A stretch of 64,000 bases of DNA from Colius striatus (Eukaryota > Chordata > Aves > Coliiformes > Coliidae), in contig NC_084775.1 in assembly GCF_028858725.1 (NCBI RefSeq), forward strand, positions 15,893,597-15,957,596, in the 5' to 3' direction. The position numbers and the translations under genes were made by a program. Below are positions 60,001-62,792 of this stretch, piece after piece (positions within the stretch are counted from its first letter, which is position 1; each line of letters starts with the position of its first letter). Under the pieces are notes generated by a model, which saw nothing but the letters and a program-made list of their open reading frames with translations, did not search any database and had not been told where the DNA came from.

Positions 60001-62792
60001 TGGCAACACCAGGCCAGGATGCTTCATCACTGGTGATGTAAAACTTGACCACTGCTCCCACACCTCGAAGCCTGCTGGCCTCCCAGAGATGGAGTTATAT
60101 TTAGGTTCTGCTGCTTTACTCTTACCTTTCATTCTCTCTTTCCCTCCTTCTCTTTCTCAGATACCTTGGCAGCCGTCTCCTTAAGGCCAAGTCCAGGTGC
60201 CTCTTGGCTGAGCAGCGCTGGGAGTGACCTGCCAGCAGCTGCCAGCACTGGGCACAGACTTTGCCTCCCCATCTCCAGCACGTGCTGTGCCTGAGCAGCC
60301 TATAGATAGTAACTGGTGATCATTGATCTGCAGCGATGGGGGGAGGAGATGCAGGGAGGAGACATGGCACAGTGCTGCCGGCGTCTGCTTCCCTTCTGCC
60401 TCTCCTGGCAGAGAGGCCCTTTGCCTTCCCCTGCAGAGCAACAGGCAGAAAATCCCATTTCTCAGCCCTTCAAGCCAATGCAGGTGCTTGGCAGGGGATG
60501 TAAAGTGTCACACTGGGGGCTTAGTGTCACCAGTGCCACTGGTGATTGCAGCCTCTCCCCATCTCCACCTCGGCTGCACAAGGGAGGGGACGGGAGTGCT
60601 GCAGAGAAGCCCTGTCTTGGACCTGCTGCTCGGGAGGGGCTTTGGCAGCTGAACCAGCCCGGCTTCAGCATCCCACTGCGTCCAAGCTCCTGTCCTGGCA
60701 CAGCAGATGCTCAGTGCCATCACTCTGGGGAGGGACAGGCAGGATTTGTCACCGTGCTCTGCCCAAACCAGCCCTGCAGCCCACCCTGCTGGGGAGGGCT
60801 GCACCTCCTGGGGACAGTGTCCTGCTGTCACAGGCAACTGTGTGGCCCCTCTTTAGTGAGCAGAGGTGCAGCCCACACAGTTCCTCTTTGCAGGGTCAGT
60901 CATTCCTCAGCCAGCAGCCGCTGGCCAGGCGTTATTTGGCTCCTGCACTTCACAGTTGTTTTCCCCTGATGTCCTGCAGTAACATTCTTTAGTGAATAAT
61001 CTTTGGCTTTGCAACTGTGTGGCCCCTCTTTAGTGAGCAGAGGTGCAGCCCACACAGTTCCTCTTTGCAGGGTCAGTCATTCCTCAGCCAGCAGCCGCTG
61101 GCCAGGCGTTATTTGGCTCCTGCACTTCACAGTTGTTTTCCCCTGATGTCCTGCAGTAACATTCTTTAGTGAATAATCTTTGGCTTTAACAGAAATCAGA
61201 TCGATCCTACATATTGCTGTAGTCTGTCAAGGAGCTACGTGTTGGTTTGGCAGAGCTGAGGTCAGTCCACACTTAGCCACACACCCCAGCCCGTGGATTT
61301 AGCCGAGTTGGCTGAGCTGGAGTGGGTGAGGATAAAATCTTTGGGCATTGCCCAACTGCTCAGTGCAGCACTGGGAGTTTATTCTGAGTGCCCTGCCAGT
61401 CACGGCCTTTCTCTGCTCGGCCTCATCCTCGCTGAGTGACATAACGGTCCCTGGAAACGATGCAGCTTAAACTCACAGCACTGTGTCTTGTTTAGGAGCA
61501 GCAGAGATGCCAAGGAGCCGGCACCGAGCCGGCCGGCTTCTTCCCAGAGTGCTGCCAGGTCTGTGGATGCTGCGGATCTGGGGAGCAGAGGGAGTCCCAG
61601 TCCCTTGCTTGGTGCCAGGAGACGGGAGTACAGAAACCCTGCAGCAGATGAAGAGGAGCTGGACAGCCCCAGAAAGCCCGTGGATCGGATAGGAGAGACG
61701 TCCCCGTCGGTGCTGCGGCGGGGGAGCTCCCCTGCCCCGGACAGAAGGTTCCCCAGCGCTCTGTCTCCGACGGCACCCAGGAGGAGAGGGCAGGCGGGGG
61801 CGGCAGGGCCGGTGCCCAGCTCCTCGGCCGCCCTGTCTGAGTACGTGGAGGAGCTGCGGCGGCAGCGGGGAGCGGAGCGTGACGCGGGGCCCCCGGCGCT
61901 GGGGGACACGTCCCCCCTCCCCATCTTCCACACCGCCGGGGCCGCGGCGCTGCGGCGCTCCAGAGCCCCCCCGGCAGCGCAGGATCCCCCGGGGCTGGGG
62001 GCTGGCCGGGGGGCCGGGGCCGGGCTCGTGCGCTGCTCCAGCCTGCGCAGCATGGCCTCGGAGCCCCCCGGGCCGCCCCGCTCCCCTGTGCTGAGCAGAG
62101 CCGCCAAGTTCGGCTCCTACGACTCCCTCCTGCAGAGCCTCGACGGCTCTGGCCGCCGGCCCAGCTCTCCAGCTCTCTCCCCCAGCTCTCCGGAGGTGCC
62201 GGCAGCGCCGAGGCTGAGGTCCTGGAGGAGCTGCCTGGAGCCTTCGCTGGAAGCCCTGGAGGTGGGAAGGGGCTCTGGGGGGCTCCCGAGCTCTGTGCCG
62301 GGCGATGGGCTGGGTGAGGGGAAGGAGAGCGACCCCTTCAGCTGGCGAATACCCACCCTCAACTTCGAGAGGAAAACCAACGTCGACTTCGACGACTTCC
62401 TGCCGGCCATTCGCAAGTCCCGCTCCACCAGCAGCCTGGCCAAGCCCGGCAGGGACAGGAGGGACGGCCACCGGCCCCTCACTGTCCGCTTCCAGGACGA
62501 GGCCGTGGCGGGCAGCTCGGCATCCTCCGAGGCGAAGGGCCCGGCCAAGCGCAGCCTGAGCTGCCGGGAGGACCCCGGGGACCTCTCCGACTCCTCCTCG
62601 TCCTCGGGCTCCGTCCTGTCCTCCCGCAGCGCCGACAGCGTCAAGCGCCGGCCGCAGCCCCCGCGAGGGGCCGGGGAGGGCTGCAGCAGCAGAGCCGGCA
62701 CCCAGGGCAGCGCGGCGAGCCAGCGGGCAGAGGCAGAAGGGAAGGAGGACGATGTCACCAGCATCATGAGGAAGTACCTGGGGAAAGATTAA
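5983..62792 (+). CDS. MYO18B: MYO18B, unconventional myosin XVIIIB (whole gene, 41 coding exons joined)
   Basis: Joining the 41 exons listed separately gives 2365 residues with phase kept at each junction. Order: basic N-terminal motif (about 14-60), disordered K/E/P-rich region (66-302), short N-terminal motor lead-in (303-421), motor domain (about 422-1120; P-loop 458-465, switch I region 508-515, switch II 742-746), one IQ motif (1127-1137), coiled coil (about 1193-1875) and a disordered tail ending in a conserved peptide (2353-2365). Class XVIII myosins have little or no motor ATPase activity and act as actin-binding scaffolds; MYO18B is needed for sarcomere assembly in striated muscle. 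MYO18A is excluded because there is no PDZ domain or KE-rich N-terminus and the tail motifs are of the B type. Odd points: GA donor after exon 1, GC donor after exon 27, and splice sites in tandem repeats. Assignment is by family resemblance from memory and is very secure. Confidence 0.96.
6696..6851 (+). CDS. MYO18B: MYO18B exon 2, residues 14-65
   Basis: Begins IRDED after a cacacag acceptor, phase 0, and ends KEE before gtgagg. It carries the N-terminal motif [20 protein letters not shown], conserved in myosin XVIIIB, preceded by a proline run. The function of this motif is not known to me. The rest is basic and charged, likely helical then disordered. Confidence 0.9.
7298..8008 (+). CDS. 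MYO18B: MYO18B exon 3, disordered K/E/P-rich region, residues 66-302
   Basis: A 711-nt exon (237 codons), phase 0 at both ends, from a tcgcag acceptor to a gtaacg donor. The product is low-complexity, first Ala/Pro-rich and then built of loose repeats such as KKEP, VKEEPG and GKDAPGES, typical of the disordered N-terminal extension of myosin XVIIIB. The homologous human region is roughly twice as long as I recall it, so this copy is shortened. The frame is fixed by the flanking exons rather than by strong sequence identity. Confidence 0.85.
8246..8312 (+). CDS. MYO18B: MYO18B exon 4, residues 303-325
   Basis: Encodes [18 protein letters not shown], a hallmark start of the class XVIII pre-motor segment, corresponding to the SH3-like N-terminal subdomain of other myosins. 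Acceptor cctgcag, donor gtaact, ends in phase 1. Confidence 0.93.
8518..8575 (+). repeat. Two-copy 38-bp repeat beside the exon 5 acceptor
   Basis: gccagagggactcacagg occurs at 8519-8536 and again at 8557-8574, 38 bp apart. The second copy ends 13 bp before exon 5. It contains a cacag that could act as a decoy acceptor. Confidence 0.6.
8588..8700 (+). CDS. MYO18B: MYO18B exon 5, residues 325-362
   Basis: Completes the phase-1 codon as Ala and continues [19 protein letters not shown] to VDEDSVQR, the second part of the SH3-like subdomain. Acceptor cgttgcag, donor gtgagc, ends in phase 0. An 18-bp sequence is repeated at 38-bp spacing just upstream (8519 and 8557), close to the acceptor. Confidence 0.93.
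8905..9081 (+). CDS. MYO18B: MYO18B exon 6, residues 363-421
   Basis: Encodes the start of the motor core: [14 protein letters not shown] followed by [12 protein letters not shown], equivalent to the 'DL--L--LNE-sVLh-L--Ry' signature of all myosins. The usual ATP-pocket sequence after it (YTY-G-fLvaiNP) is replaced by a degenerate [13 protein letters not shown], as in the class XVIII motor. Acceptor ccttgcag, donor gtgagc, phase 0 at both ends. Confidence 0.94.
9270..9850 (+). repeat. 27-bp minisatellite with 148-bp higher-order period (intron 6)
   Basis: About 21 copies of a 27-bp unit of the form ggatgctctggggatgctca plus gggccaa. A variant containing gatgatgctttggattgctc recurs at 9343, 9491 and 9639 (exactly 148 bp apart) and at 9760 (121, i.e. 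148 minus one 27-mer). This shows that blocks of several units were duplicated together. Because 27 is a multiple of three, all frames stay open and create long false ORFs on both strands. Confidence 0.93.
10170..10368 (+). CDS. MYO18B: MYO18B exon 7, P-loop exon, residues 422-488
   Basis: Encodes [32 protein letters not shown] and [23 protein letters not shown] (458-465) is the Walker A / P-loop; canonical myosins have GESGAGKT, and the replaced Glu is also lost in other class XVIII motors. Acceptor tgcccacag. It ends in phase 1 at CTCAG|GTACAGG, and this donor is the first of three copies in a 38-bp tandem repeat. Confidence 0.95.
10354..10490 (+). repeat. 38-bp tandem repeat duplicating the exon 7 splice donor
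   Basis: Three to four units of catggcagggtcaggtacag plus gcacagaggacagtgtg. The authentic donor GTACAGG at 10369 is repeated at 10407 and 10445, each preceded by TCAG. The first unit spans the exon-intron border, so the end of exon 7 is itself part of the array. Use of the later donors would add 38 or 76 nt, both frame-shifting. Confidence 0.9.
10369..11281 (+). other. MYO18B: Intron 7
   Basis: Starts in the 38-bp repeat described separately. The remainder is unique GC-rich DNA with short CTG/CAG-type runs (10756-10770, 11178-11194). I see no coding or RNA feature. Confidence 0.7.
11282..11424 (+). CDS. MYO18B: MYO18B exon 8, switch I region, residues 488-535
   Basis: Encodes [30 protein letters not shown] and [26 protein letters not shown] (508-515) stands where active myosins have the NxNSSRF switch I; the two Asn are missing, in line with the poor nucleotide hydrolysis of this class. 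Acceptor ttttacag, donor gtatgg, ends in phase 0. Confidence 0.95.
11788..11888 (+). CDS. MYO18B: MYO18B exon 9, residues 536-569
   Basis: Encodes [20 protein letters not shown] and [14 protein letters not shown], equivalent to the conserved 'yLLEKsRV---G-rnFHIFYqll' of myosins. Acceptor ttccccag, donor gtaggt, ends in phase 2. Confidence 0.95.
12380..12443 (+). CDS. MYO18B: MYO18B exon 10, residues 569-590
   Basis: A 64-nt exon encoding [21 protein letters not shown], between a ccttccag acceptor and a gtaggg donor, phase 2 in and phase 0 out. It is a short linker segment of the upper 50-kDa region. Confidence 0.92.
12691..13250 (+). repeat. 30-bp minisatellite with 60-bp alternation (intron 10)
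   Basis: About 18.7 copies of ctgctgctggggctggaggc plus tggcagggag without a single insertion or deletion, so each copy keeps the same 30-bp register. Two variants (ggctggag and ggcaggag) alternate over much of the array, giving a 60-bp higher-order period, mixed with gt/ct changes at fixed positions. It ends 133 bp before exon 11. Long open frames across it on both strands are by-products of the 30-bp period. Confidence 0.95.
13384..13528 (+). CDS. MYO18B: MYO18B exon 11, residues 591-639
   Basis: Encodes [40 protein letters not shown] and LGAAGACR. '[19 protein letters not shown]' is the class XVIII version of the myosin 'gf--eE---i--ilaaiLhLG' helix. Acceptor ccccgcag, donor gtacag, ends in phase 1. 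Confidence 0.96.
13925..14140. promoter_or_regulatory. AT-rich block, candidate conserved non-coding element
   Basis: Unlike the GC-rich surroundings, this 215-bp block is AT-rich and full of TAAT/ATTA cores (for example gcaattaatcatttattaat at 14101-14120). Such islands inside introns of GC-rich bird genes are often conserved enhancers. Conservation cannot be tested here. Confidence 0.3.
15359..15393 (+). repeat. 10-bp tandem repeat ctccctgcag
   Basis: Three perfect units plus a fourth diverged one (ctccatgctc). It is a small intronic repeat. Confidence 0.85.
18030..18265 (+). mobile_element. CR1-like LINE 3' fragment
   Basis: About 230 bp with the order 'ggttgccc-agggagg', 'ctgagaggtgtgtcaggctg', 'cagccctggagggatccc', 'gctgaggtgctgagggccag', 'ggcttttccaacccaaatga' and a degenerate ctctgtgatt tail, which is the 3' end of a CR1 element on the + strand. 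It is closely related in inverse orientation to the copy at 46784-46992. 5' truncated, as is usual for CR1. Confidence 0.8.
20040..20210 (+). CDS. MYO18B: MYO18B exon 12, residues 639-696
   Basis: Encodes [40 protein letters not shown] and an Ala/Pro-rich loop [11 protein letters not shown]. The helix corresponds to 'a---a-LLGv--e-L--aL' in other myosins, and the Pro-rich part to surface loop 1. Acceptor ctccgcag, donor gtaccc, phase 1 in and out. Confidence 0.94.
20948..21038 (+). CDS. MYO18B: MYO18B exon 13, residues 696-726
   Basis: Encodes [20 protein letters not shown] and [11 protein letters not shown], equivalent to 'rDalaK-lY-rLF-wiV--iN'. Acceptor gcaccag, donor gtacga, phase 1 in and phase 2 out. 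Confidence 0.95.
21039..23068 (+). other. MYO18B: Intron 13 (2.0 kb)
   Basis: Unique sequence of mixed composition, with an AT-rich stretch near 21770-21970. I see no repeat array, exon or RNA gene in it. Confidence 0.7.
23069..23261 (+). CDS. MYO18B: MYO18B exon 14, switch II exon, residues 726-790
   Basis: Encodes [45 protein letters not shown] and [21 protein letters not shown] (741-746) replaces the canonical DIxGFE switch II; the invariant Glu is absent, as in the rest of the class. 'FEeL-hNY--ErLQ-lF' is the strongly conserved relay start of all myosins. Acceptor ctccccag, donor gtgagg, ends in phase 0. Confidence 0.97.
23262..24417 (+). other. MYO18B: Intron 14
   Basis: Unique sequence with a 10-base G run at 24147-24156. 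Nothing else is notable. Confidence 0.7.
24418..24498 (+). CDS. MYO18B: MYO18B exon 15, residues 791-817
   Basis: Encodes [20 protein letters not shown] and IDLSSSQ, 27 codons in phase 0. The 'v-FDLP' wording is typical of myosin XVIIIB after the relay entry. Acceptor tttctag, donor gtagcc. Confidence 0.93.
24973..25120 (+). CDS. MYO18B: MYO18B exon 16, residues 818-867
   Basis: Encodes [20 protein letters not shown] and [17 protein letters not shown]. '[17 protein letters not shown]' is the myosin 'Gil-lLDEEc-fP--tD-tf--kl' signature. Acceptor tcggcag, donor gtgagt, ends in phase 1. Confidence 0.96.
25233..25392 (+). CDS. MYO18B: MYO18B exon 17, residues 867-920
   Basis: Encodes [40 protein letters not shown] and VLQHSTM. 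This matches 'F-i-HyAG-V-Y-v-gwl-KNkD-l', with the '[14 protein letters not shown]' wording specific to myosin XVIII. Acceptor gctgcag, donor gtgagt directly after AT, phase 1 in and phase 2 out. Confidence 0.96.
25393..26523 (+). other. MYO18B: Intron 17 (1.1 kb)
   Basis: Contains a purine-rich patch at 25538-25580. No other feature is seen. Confidence 0.7.
26524..26707 (+). CDS. MYO18B: MYO18B exon 18, residues 920-981
   Basis: Encodes [40 protein letters not shown] and [20 protein letters not shown]. This covers loop 2 and the 'vs--f--qL--L---L' actin-binding helix, where class XVIII has the 'kTFASs-AAVr' wording. Acceptor ccccccag, donor gtgagt, ends in phase 0. Confidence 0.95.
27324..27507 (+). 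CDS. MYO18B: MYO18B exon 19, residues 982-1043
   Basis: Encodes [20 protein letters not shown], a Gly/Pro-rich loop, then [20 protein letters not shown] and LHRLG. 'HFIHCLlP' stands for the myosin 'HFvRCI-PN' and 'vqLr--gvLEaiRi' for the SH1/SH2 helix; the reactive SH1/SH2 cysteines are not conserved here. Acceptor cctggcag, donor gtacgc, ends in phase 1. Confidence 0.95.
27946..28073 (+). repeat. 20-bp tandem array forming the exon 20 acceptor
   Basis: Six to seven units of cctgtgtgtccatccccagc or its cttgcccag variant. Each unit is pyrimidine-rich and ends in CAG, with AGs at 27969, 27989, 28009, 28029, 28049 and the authentic 28073. The last interval is 24 bp because of an extra catc. Choosing 28049 would insert eight residues in frame before Gly-Tyr-Ala-Asp. 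Confidence 0.93.
28074..28183 (+). CDS. MYO18B: MYO18B exon 20, residues 1043-1079
   Basis: Encodes [20 protein letters not shown] and [17 protein letters not shown], equivalent to the converter entry 'GFp-r--y-eF--RY-lL'. The acceptor (catccatccccag) is the last unit of a 20-bp array. Donor gtgtgt, ends in phase 0. Confidence 0.95.
28485..28785 (+). repeat. 20/21-bp minisatellite (intron 20)
   Basis: About 14-15 copies of ggctgtgcctcggtgctggg, with irregular one-base length changes (20 or 21 bp) from a varying G run. One unit carries cttggt in place of ctcggt. The reverse strand has long false ORFs rich in Thr-Ala-Pro. Confidence 0.93.
29503..29544 (+). repeat. (GGGAT)n pentamer array, intron 20
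   Basis: Eight perfect GGGAT units. Four consecutive G3 runs with two-base loops satisfy the G-quadruplex pattern on the + strand. Confidence 0.95.
30478..30543 (+). CDS. MYO18B: MYO18B exon 21, residues 1080-1101
   Basis: Encodes [20 protein letters not shown] plus SQ, the converter segment before 'kvFlk-G'. 22 codons, phase 0 at both ends. Acceptor ctccacag, donor gtatgg. Confidence 0.95.
30544..32190 (+). other. MYO18B: Intron 21 (1.6 kb)
   Basis: Contains an AT-rich, TAAT-rich block at about 31020-31300 that could be a conserved regulatory element. The rest is unremarkable. Confidence 0.65.
32191..32319 (+). CDS. MYO18B: MYO18B exon 22, lever arm and IQ motif, residues 1102-1144
   Basis: Encodes [40 protein letters not shown] and RLK. 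'vFlk-Gv-s-LE-qRd' is the myosin converter end; [11 protein letters not shown] (1127-1137) is an IQ motif for a calmodulin-type light chain. Acceptor gctcacag, donor gtacct, phase 0. Confidence 0.96.
32615..32758 (+). CDS. MYO18B: MYO18B exon 23, neck end, residues 1145-1192
   Basis: Encodes [40 protein letters not shown] and EEQLHAKE. 'wpWW-L---v-PLL' is the invariant myosin-II/XVIII head-tail junction. Acceptor ccccacag, donor gtgtgc, phase 0. A GGGAT array starts about 10 nt after the donor. Confidence 0.96.
32759..34002 (+). other. MYO18B: Intron 23 (1.2 kb)
   Basis: Begins with a GGGAT array listed separately; the rest is unique sequence of average composition. No exon is seen. Confidence 0.7.
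32769..32905 (+). repeat. (GGGAT)n array at the start of intron 23
   Basis: About twelve largely perfect GGGAT units to 32831, then a degenerate tail with gatga and ggaca variants to about 32905. It begins ten bases inside the intron. It meets the G-quadruplex pattern in both the + strand DNA and the pre-mRNA. Confidence 0.93.
34003..34092 (+). CDS. MYO18B: MYO18B exon 24, coiled coil, residues 1193-1222
   Basis: Encodes [20 protein letters not shown] and [10 protein letters not shown], the first heptads of the tail. Acceptor ttccctag, donor gtagag, phase 0. Confidence 0.94.
34581..34700 (+). CDS. MYO18B: MYO18B exon 25, coiled coil, residues 1223-1262
   Basis: Encodes [20 protein letters not shown] and [20 protein letters not shown]. 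'i-DLt-eL-DE--kGDv-CQ-L--ERAERL' is a myosin XVIII signature. Acceptor ccccccag, donor gtagga, phase 0. Confidence 0.95.
34816..34924 (+). CDS. MYO18B: MYO18B exon 26, coiled coil, residues 1263-1299
   Basis: Encodes [31 protein letters not shown] and a short SGSGG break in the heptads. Acceptor ttccccag, donor gtgagg, ends in phase 1. Confidence 0.94.
35263..35323 (+). repeat. (GGGAT)n pentamer array, intron 26
   Basis: Twelve perfect GGGAT units without interruption, the cleanest of the three GGGAT arrays in this gene. G-quadruplex pattern on the + strand. Confidence 0.96.
35495..35619 (+). CDS. MYO18B: MYO18B exon 27, coiled coil, residues 1299-1340; GC donor
   Basis: Encodes [40 protein letters not shown] and QK. 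'[17 protein letters not shown]' is a class XVIII hallmark. Acceptor ttggcag. The exon ends AAAAG|GCAAGT, a GC-AG donor with otherwise perfect consensus, and this end is required by phase 0 of the next exon. Confidence 0.95.
36448..36602 (+). CDS. MYO18B: MYO18B exon 28, coiled coil, residues 1341-1392
   Basis: Encodes [40 protein letters not shown] and [12 protein letters not shown]. 'C-----dLEDt-vL-e-QQsR-hELEKkQKKFD' is conserved in class XVIII and related to myosin II tails. Acceptor cctgcag, donor gtaagg, ends in phase 2. Confidence 0.95.
36603..37528 (+). other. MYO18B: Intron 28
   Basis: Unique sequence, with a pyrimidine tract at 37380-37402 that is not followed by a usable exon. Nothing else is notable. 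Confidence 0.65.
37529..37652 (+). CDS. MYO18B: MYO18B exon 29, coiled coil, residues 1392-1433
   Basis: Encodes [40 protein letters not shown] and E. Very close to the vertebrate family. Acceptor ccccccag, donor gtaaga, ends in phase 0. Confidence 0.96.
38296..38496 (+). CDS. MYO18B: MYO18B exon 30, coiled coil, residues 1434-1500
   Basis: Encodes [40 protein letters not shown] and [20 protein letters not shown] to EQLEQ. The acceptor region is gag-cag-cag-aag, a tandem acceptor; starting at 38296 (QKE) fits the family without a gap, while 38293 would add one Gln. Donor gtagcg, phase 0. The middle is Ala/Gly/Pro-rich, so the coil is interrupted. Confidence 0.9.
38622..38732 (+). CDS. MYO18B: MYO18B exon 31, coiled coil, residues 1501-1537
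   Basis: Encodes [20 protein letters not shown] and [17 protein letters not shown]. '[27 protein letters not shown]' is conserved in the class. Acceptor ctttcag, donor gtaggt, phase 0. Confidence 0.96.
39329..39433 (+). CDS. MYO18B: MYO18B exon 32, coiled coil, residues 1538-1572
   Basis: Encodes [20 protein letters not shown] and [15 protein letters not shown], highly conserved. Acceptor cacacag, donor gtaagg, phase 0. Confidence 0.96.
39434..41651 (+). other. MYO18B: Intron 32 (2.2 kb)
   Basis: Unique sequence, more AT-rich at 40500-40760. No exon, repeat array or RNA gene is recognised. Confidence 0.65.
41652..41798 (+). CDS. MYO18B: MYO18B exon 33, coiled coil, residues 1573-1621
   Basis: Encodes [40 protein letters not shown] and PDLERLRKQ. 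'[22 protein letters not shown]' is shared with myosin XVIIIA and B. Acceptor ttccccag, donor gtgggt, phase 0; the donor runs straight into a 21-bp tandem repeat. Confidence 0.96.
41805..41866 (+). repeat. 21-bp tandem repeat at the start of intron 33
   Basis: Units gcctggggggcagcagcatc + t at 41805 and 41826 are identical; a third, diverged unit starts at 41847. The array begins six bases after the exon 33 donor. Each unit carries a G6 run, with the potential to act as an intronic G-run splicing element. Confidence 0.88.
44233..44242. promoter_or_regulatory. Palindromic octamer-like element ATTTGCAAAT
   Basis: ATTTGCAAAT is a perfect 10-bp palindrome and matches POU-domain octamer-type sites. 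It lies in an AT-rich block of intron 33, 63 bp from another palindrome. A role as an enhancer is inference. Confidence 0.35.
44305..44320. promoter_or_regulatory. 16-bp palindrome GAATTACATGTAATTC
   Basis: A perfect inverted repeat with two AATTA half-sites around CATG, the layout of a homeodomain or POU dimer site. It sits within the same AT-rich island as the octamer-like element. Confidence 0.35.
44698..44811 (+). CDS. MYO18B: MYO18B exon 34, coiled coil, residues 1622-1659
   Basis: Encodes [20 protein letters not shown] and [18 protein letters not shown]. Conserved 'LE-sEaKc-eA---q---a-dLE--h-ELE---rnK'. Acceptor ttcccag, donor gtgcgt, phase 0. Confidence 0.95.
45143..45259 (+). CDS. 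MYO18B: MYO18B exon 35, coiled coil, residues 1660-1698
   Basis: Encodes [20 protein letters not shown] and [19 protein letters not shown], highly conserved across the class. Acceptor cctgcag, donor gtaggg, phase 0. Confidence 0.97.
45875..45958 (+). CDS. MYO18B: MYO18B exon 36, coiled coil, residues 1699-1726
   Basis: Encodes [20 protein letters not shown] and EKQGLQEK. Acceptor ctctgcag, donor gtaatt, phase 0. Confidence 0.96.
45960..47130 (+). other. MYO18B: Intron 36 (1.2 kb)
   Basis: Carries a minus-strand CR1 fragment near its 3' end (46784-46992), about 140 bp from exon 37. Otherwise unremarkable. Confidence 0.7.
46784..46992 (-). mobile_element. CR1-like LINE 3' fragment (inverted)
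   Basis: Begins with ccatagaatcccagaatcgt, the reverse complement of the CR1 terminal repeat, followed by ttggttggcaaaacccctga and a body that is the inverse of the 18030-18265 copy. The two copies belong to the same subfamily. Truncated and non-coding. Confidence 0.9.
47131..47268 (+). CDS. MYO18B: MYO18B exon 37, coiled coil, residues 1727-1772
   Basis: Encodes [40 protein letters not shown] and QMKRFE. '[21 protein letters not shown]' is conserved in myosin XVIII. A Ser-Pro-Pro breaks the coil. Acceptor cacacag, donor gtacca, phase 0. Confidence 0.96.
47739..47924 (+). CDS. MYO18B: MYO18B exon 38, coiled coil, residues 1773-1834
   Basis: Encodes [40 protein letters not shown] and [20 protein letters not shown]. 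'vLv-RLRDS-iKMGEEL' and 'YYQRR-EE-KADM-ELVQRE' are class hallmarks. Acceptor ctccccag, donor gtaagg, phase 0. Confidence 0.97.
47925..53838 (+). other. MYO18B: Intron 38 (5.9 kb)
   Basis: Mostly unique sequence. AT-rich islands occur at 48565-48690, 50395-50480, 51040-51240 and 51690-51760, and a 12-base G run at 51908-51919. A GC-rich patch at 52790-53300 with a pyrimidine tract and gtttag at 53120-53179 looks slightly promoter- or exon-like, but no phase-compatible exon fits. No repeat array or RNA gene is seen. Confidence 0.65.
53839..53975 (+). CDS. MYO18B: MYO18B exon 39, end of coiled coil, residues 1835-1880
   Basis: Encodes [40 protein letters not shown] and ESEDER. '[27 protein letters not shown]' ends the coiled coil, followed by an acidic run. 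Acceptor ccgtgcag, donor gtgagg, ends in phase 2. Confidence 0.96.
54092..54273 (+). mobile_element. CR1-like LINE 3' fragment, intron 39
   Basis: Contains 'ggcccaggctgcccaggga', 'ggtttccaaccccacctgga', 'ggggcttggactaggtgagc' and a 'cattctgtgatgctgtgat' tail, the usual 3' end of CR1 on the + strand. Truncated and non-coding. Confidence 0.85.
54274..54415 (+). repeat. Diverged dispersed duplication, copy 1 (intron 39)
   Basis: Shares ttgctcagcc, 'ccagtgaatttttcag', 'tgttattct' and 'ccagccctcca' in the same order with copy 2 at 54754-54905. Overall similarity is partial with small gaps, so the duplication is not recent. The source could be an unrecognised transposon. Confidence 0.7.
54754..54905 (+). 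repeat. Diverged dispersed duplication, copy 2 (intron 39)
   Basis: Partner of 54274-54415, 480 bp downstream and in direct orientation. It ends just before the likely branch point and pyrimidine array of exon 40. Confidence 0.7.
54916..54920 (+). promoter_or_regulatory. Possible branch point CTAAC of intron 39
   Basis: CTAAC is a strong branch-point match and one of the last adenines before a long stretch of C and T. It lies about 125 nt from the exon 40 acceptor, unusually far, but the array between contains no AG after position 54922, so the distance is tolerable. Confidence 0.4.
54926..55037 (+). repeat. (CTCCT)n array forming the exon 40 polypyrimidine tract
   Basis: About 21 near-perfect TCCTC units of pure pyrimidine lead directly into cccctag at 55037-55043, the acceptor of exon 40. 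The array contains no A or G, so it makes no competing acceptor. The opposite strand is (AGGAG)n, and as a homopurine-homopyrimidine mirror tract it can form triplex DNA. Confidence 0.96.
55044..55205 (+). CDS. MYO18B: MYO18B exon 40, tail, residues 1880-1934
   Basis: Encodes [40 protein letters not shown] and [14 protein letters not shown]. Ser-rich and disordered, with a 'Ser-x-x-Ser-Trp' element seen in the family. Acceptor cccctag, donor gtaaga, phase 2 in and out. Confidence 0.88.
60161..60196 (+). CDS. MYO18B: Possible MYO18B microexon or alternative terminal exon
   Basis: A very strong acceptor (long CT tract, tctttctcag) precedes 36 nt ending CCAG|GTGCCT. Phase is 2 in and 2 out, matching exons 40 and 41 exactly, so inclusion would add the 12 residues [12 protein letters not shown] without shifting frame. 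If the donor is ignored the frame reaches TGA at 60225-60227 and would make a short alternative C-terminus. I do not recognise the peptide in the family, so this is a prediction from signals alone. Confidence 0.35.
60834..61010 (+). repeat. 177-bp perfect tandem duplication, copy 1
   Basis: Begins gcaactgtgtggcccctctt and ends aataatctttggcttt; identical, as far as I can read, to the next 177 bases. Confidence 0.97.
61011..61187 (+). repeat. 177-bp perfect tandem duplication, copy 2
   Basis: Head-to-tail copy of 60834-61010 with no difference seen. It is either a very recent event or an assembly join error. It ends 308 bp before exon 41. Confidence 0.97.
61496..62792 (+). CDS. MYO18B: MYO18B exon 41 (last coding exon), tail, residues 1934-2365
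   Basis: A 1297-nt exon after a cttgtttag acceptor, ending at TAA 62790-62792. Mostly Ser/Pro/Arg-rich and disordered, with three islands shared with vertebrate myosin [22 protein letters not shown] (from 2044), [20 protein letters not shown] followed by DDFLPAIRK (2213-2241), and the C-terminus [13 protein letters not shown] (2353-2365). An acidic-serine stretch ([20 protein letters not shown]) lies before the end. The high GC creates long antisense frames that I do not consider genes. Confidence 0.95.

Larger units (their letters stand above)
55206..61495 (+). other. MYO18B: Intron 40 (6.3 kb)
   Basis: Mostly unique sequence with AT-rich islands at 57270-57620 and 58010-58260. It contains a possible 36-nt microexon (60161) and a perfect 177-bp tandem duplication (60834-61187). 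No separate gene is recognised. Confidence 0.65.

Noticed and set aside
61473..62471. Long antisense frames over the last exon
   Set aside because: Shadows of a GC-rich coding exon with clear sense conservation.
5983..62792. Assignment to MYO18A instead of MYO18B
   Set aside because: No PDZ domain or KE-rich start, and the N-terminal [13 protein letters not shown] and the C-terminal tail islands are of the B type.
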